DNA of 64,000 nucleotides from Heliophilum fasciatum. Its GTDB lineage: Bacteria > Bacillota > Desulfitobacteriia > Heliobacteriales > Heliobacteriaceae. The notes beneath the pieces are model-generated. The model did no database searches. It worked only from the letters and a program-made list of their open reading frames with translations, and was not told the origin of the DNA. The DNA lies in the NCBI RefSeq assembly GCF_004341395.1, contig NZ_SLXT01000016.1, positions 1 through 64,000 of the forward strand, written 5' to 3'. The position numbers and the translations under genes are program-made. This document shows, piece after piece, positions 62,446 to 64,000 of this stretch (position 1 is its first letter; each line of letters begins with the position of its first letter).

Positions 62446-63036
62446 TTAAGATCCCGCTACCCAAGCACCTTGGCAAGCATCAATGCCCAGACAACGGTAG
62501 TCACTGTTGATGCTTTCATGTAAAGCGATAAATTCATACTCCACACTGAGAAAATCTTTTTGGGTAAAATCATGCTCCATCGATTTCACAGGAGCCTGAT
62601 CAAAGATTGCCGTTCCCATCAGTTCATAGAACTCATAGTAAAGCAACGTATCATCAACATGGCGGACCTGCGCTTGTTCTTCTTCCGTAAGATCACCAAG
62701 ACCGAAGCGTTGATAGATGAGCTTTTGGAGTTTTTCTTCAATCGGAAAGTAAGCAGGCAAGTTTTTCTTTACCGGCCGGGTAATATCGGAAAGATAGCTT
62801 TCGCTGGCATCATGAAGTAAACAGGCCAATTGAACCCGCTTGGAATAGCCGCGACTCTTTGCTTCTTTGCAGCAGTTGATGGCATGCTGGGCAACAGAAT
62901 AAAAATGTGGAAAATGTCCGTTGGCTCGGGTCATTAAAGACAAGGCATGGGCGATATCAATAAGATGAATTTCCTCTTCGGCCGGTTCCAACGGACGCAT
63001 TCTCTGTTTCGAGTACGTAAGTATATAATCAGACAT
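62446..63036 (-). CDS. HD-domain hydrolase, YfbR-like
   Basis: A 196-residue HD-superfamily phosphohydrolase. HFPHFYSVAQHAINCC, LLHDASESYLSDITRPVKKNLP and VRHVDDTLLYYEF supply the metal His and Asp ligands. YfbR-type enzymes are 5'-deoxynucleotidases, but phage and bacterial relatives vary in substrate. It is convergent with hupL and shares its terminator, and is divergent from the site-2 protease gene. Confidence 0.88.
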   Translation of the reverse strand: MSDYILTYSKQRMRPLEPAEEEIHLIDIAHALSLMTRANGHFPHFYSVAQHAINCCKEAKSRGYSKRVQLACLLHDASESYLSDITRPVKKNLPAYFPIEEKLQKLIYQRFGLGDLTEEEQAQVRHVDDTLLYYEFYELMGTAIFDQAPVKSMEHDFTQKDFLSVEYEFIALHESINSDYRCLGIDACQGAWVAGS

Positions 63037-63132
63037 AAACCTTTCCTTTCGATAAACAAAGTATGAATGAAGAAAAAGGGTTTCCAGCGAAATCTGTAGA
63101 AAATTGAATGAAAAAAAGCAAGGAGATCGCCC

Positions 63133-63885
63133 ATGACCAAATTGTTCGCGTTGTTCTTTATGTTATTCTCTAAACTAGGTATCTTTTTGAAGTTTGCCAA
63201 ATTCGGCAAAACCTTCATATCGATGTTCTTCATGATCGTGACCTATGCGCTGTTCTACGGATGGAAGTTTGCTGTTGGCTTTGTATTGTTGATCTTTCTG
63301 CATGAAATGGGTCACGTGATCGCCGCCCGGCAAGTGGGCATCCCTACATCGGCGCCCATGTTTATTCCTTTTGTCGGTGCTTTTATCACACCGGGACGGG
63401 CCAGCATGTCGGCCCGGGAAGAGTTCGTCATGGCCGCCGGCGGTCCGGCCCTGGGGATCGCTGCATCGTACGGGTGTTACCTGATCGGCACAACTTTTGA
63501 TCTGGAACTGATGATTGCCCTGGCCTATACGGGCCTGGTCATGAATCTCTTTAACTTGATACCTTTTGGCTTCATGGATGGCGGCCGTATGGCTTCCACG
63601 CTGAGTGTTTGGATGTGGGGATTCGGTCTGGTCGCTTTCCTCGGACTGGTCATTGTCTCCGGGAACCCGTTGCTGTTCTTGTTTTTCCTCATGGGTGCTT
63701 ATCAAATGTATTCCGTCTATCGCTCTCCCTATCAGTTCGAGCAAATCCGCGCTTATGGCAGCGAGCGAACCTTGTTCGCTTCCGTCTATATCGGGATGAT
63801 TTTGGTCGCCGGCTGGGGCGCCTACGAGTCATTTCAAGCATTGCAGTTGCTGAAGGGCGGACTGCTGGGTAACAACTCGATTTAA
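63133..63885 (+). CDS. site-2 protease family membrane protein
   Basis: A 250-residue polytopic membrane metalloprotease of the S2P/M50 class. The zinc motif HEMGH lies in VLLIFLHEMGHVIAARQVG and the third ligand in NLIPFGFMDGGRM. About six hydrophobic helices are seen. It lacks a PDZ domain, so it is not RseP; homologues of this short kind have no agreed substrate. ATG has AAGGAG 7 bases upstream. A strong terminator follows. Confidence 0.9.
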   Translation: MTKLFALFFMLFSKLGIFLKFAKFGKTFISMFFMIVTYALFYGWKFAVGFVLLIFLHEMGHVIAARQVGIPTSAPMFIPFVGAFITPGRASMSAREEFVMAAGGPALGIAASYGCYLIGTTFDLELMIALAYTGLVMNLFNLIPFGFMDGGRMASTLSVWMWGFGLVAFLGLVIVSGNPLLFLFFLMGAYQMYSVYRSPYQFEQIRAYGSERTLFASVYIGMILVAGWGAYESFQALQLLKGGLLGNNSI

Positions 63886-63908
63886 TTGTATCTTTCTATA
63901 ACAATTAG

Positions 63909-63945
63909 AAAAGCGTTTGCCCGTCCAGGGCAGACGCTTTTTTTA
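63909..63945 (+). terminator. terminator after the site-2 protease gene
   Basis: AAAAGCGTTTGCCC pairs with GGGCAGACGCTTTT (one G-T pair) around a 5-base loop and is followed by TTTT. Confidence 0.85.
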
Positions 63946-64000
63946 GTGACTTGTACAAAATGCTTGTTGCTTCCGGTTGGAGTTGATCAGCTAACTCTTG

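Noticed and set aside
63905-64000. Open minus-strand frame running off the right edge (ends QTLF)
   Set aside because: Only 31 codons, and it would contain the whole terminator hairpin; cannot be told from chance.
1-64000. CRISPR arrays, tRNA or rRNA genes, prophage or intact transposase
   Set aside because: No regularly spaced repeats, no cloverleaf-like sequence and no transposase, integrase or phage gene was recognised on either strand.

Overview
The window reads as chromosome of an endospore-forming, flagellated anaerobic Firmicute of Clostridia type. Evidence: SpoVS, YlbJ, the spore protease GPR and PdaA are present; the gene order rnc-smc-ftsY-ylxM-ffh-rpsP-khpA-rimM-trmD-rplS-lepB-rbgA-rnhB-ylqG-ylqH matches the Bacillus/Clostridia core; Shine-Dalgarno sites are strong (AAGGAGG) and TTG starts are common. 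Base composition looks near 50% GC. A Heliobacteriales or Peptococcales relative would fit, but that is inference; no photosynthesis gene or rRNA is in the window.

Region 1 (114-20114, nearly all minus strand) is the translation/secretion/chromosome core: SMC, FtsY, SRP (YlxM, Ffh), S16, KhpA, RimM, TrmD, a SPOUT methyltransferase, L19 with its own promoter and a probable leader RNA, signal peptidase I, RbgA, RNase HII and the YlqG/YlqH flagellar-export-like pair. Two cassettes interrupt the usual order: plus-strand pdaA, and a methionine-salvage set (tautomerase, mtnP, mtnA, mtaD) between ftsY and ylxM. Region 2 (20114-28331) is a type II fatty-acid cluster (fabF, two FabK-like flavoproteins, acpP, fabG, fabD, fabK, fabH, plsX) led by fapR, whose promoter overlaps a good candidate FapR operator; yceD-rpmF lies upstream with a perfect consensus promoter.

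Region 3 (28975-37315) holds ackA, spore genes ylbJ and gpr, coaD-rsmD, recG, a DUF1858 protein and rpmB. Region 4 (37465-41675) is a three-gene sensory operon: a sugar-type substrate-binding lipoprotein with no transporter, a hybrid histidine kinase split by a +1 base in a C7 run, and an Hpt protein, preceded by a 22-bp tandem repeat. Region 5 (41875-54079) is mixed: an orphan FliD-like protein, an oversized aldo/keto reductase, a methyltransferase, an 8Fe ferredoxin, a CapA-like lipoprotein, the DNA-repair genes uvsE and sbcCD, and a short-chain dehydrogenase.

Region 6 (54262-63885) is the most distinctive. A YgbA-type nitrosative-stress gene has a near-perfect 32-bp inverted repeat over its promoter. 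Two orphan histidine kinases are divergent from a two-gene uptake [NiFe] hydrogenase. The hydrogenase small subunit has all six cysteines of the oxygen-tolerant [4Fe-3S] proximal cluster, at exactly the E. coli Hyd-1 spacing, yet shows no C-terminal membrane anchor, and no cytochrome b or maturation gene follows. An HD hydrolase and a site-2 protease family protein close the window. No tRNA, rRNA, CRISPR array or intact insertion sequence was seen.
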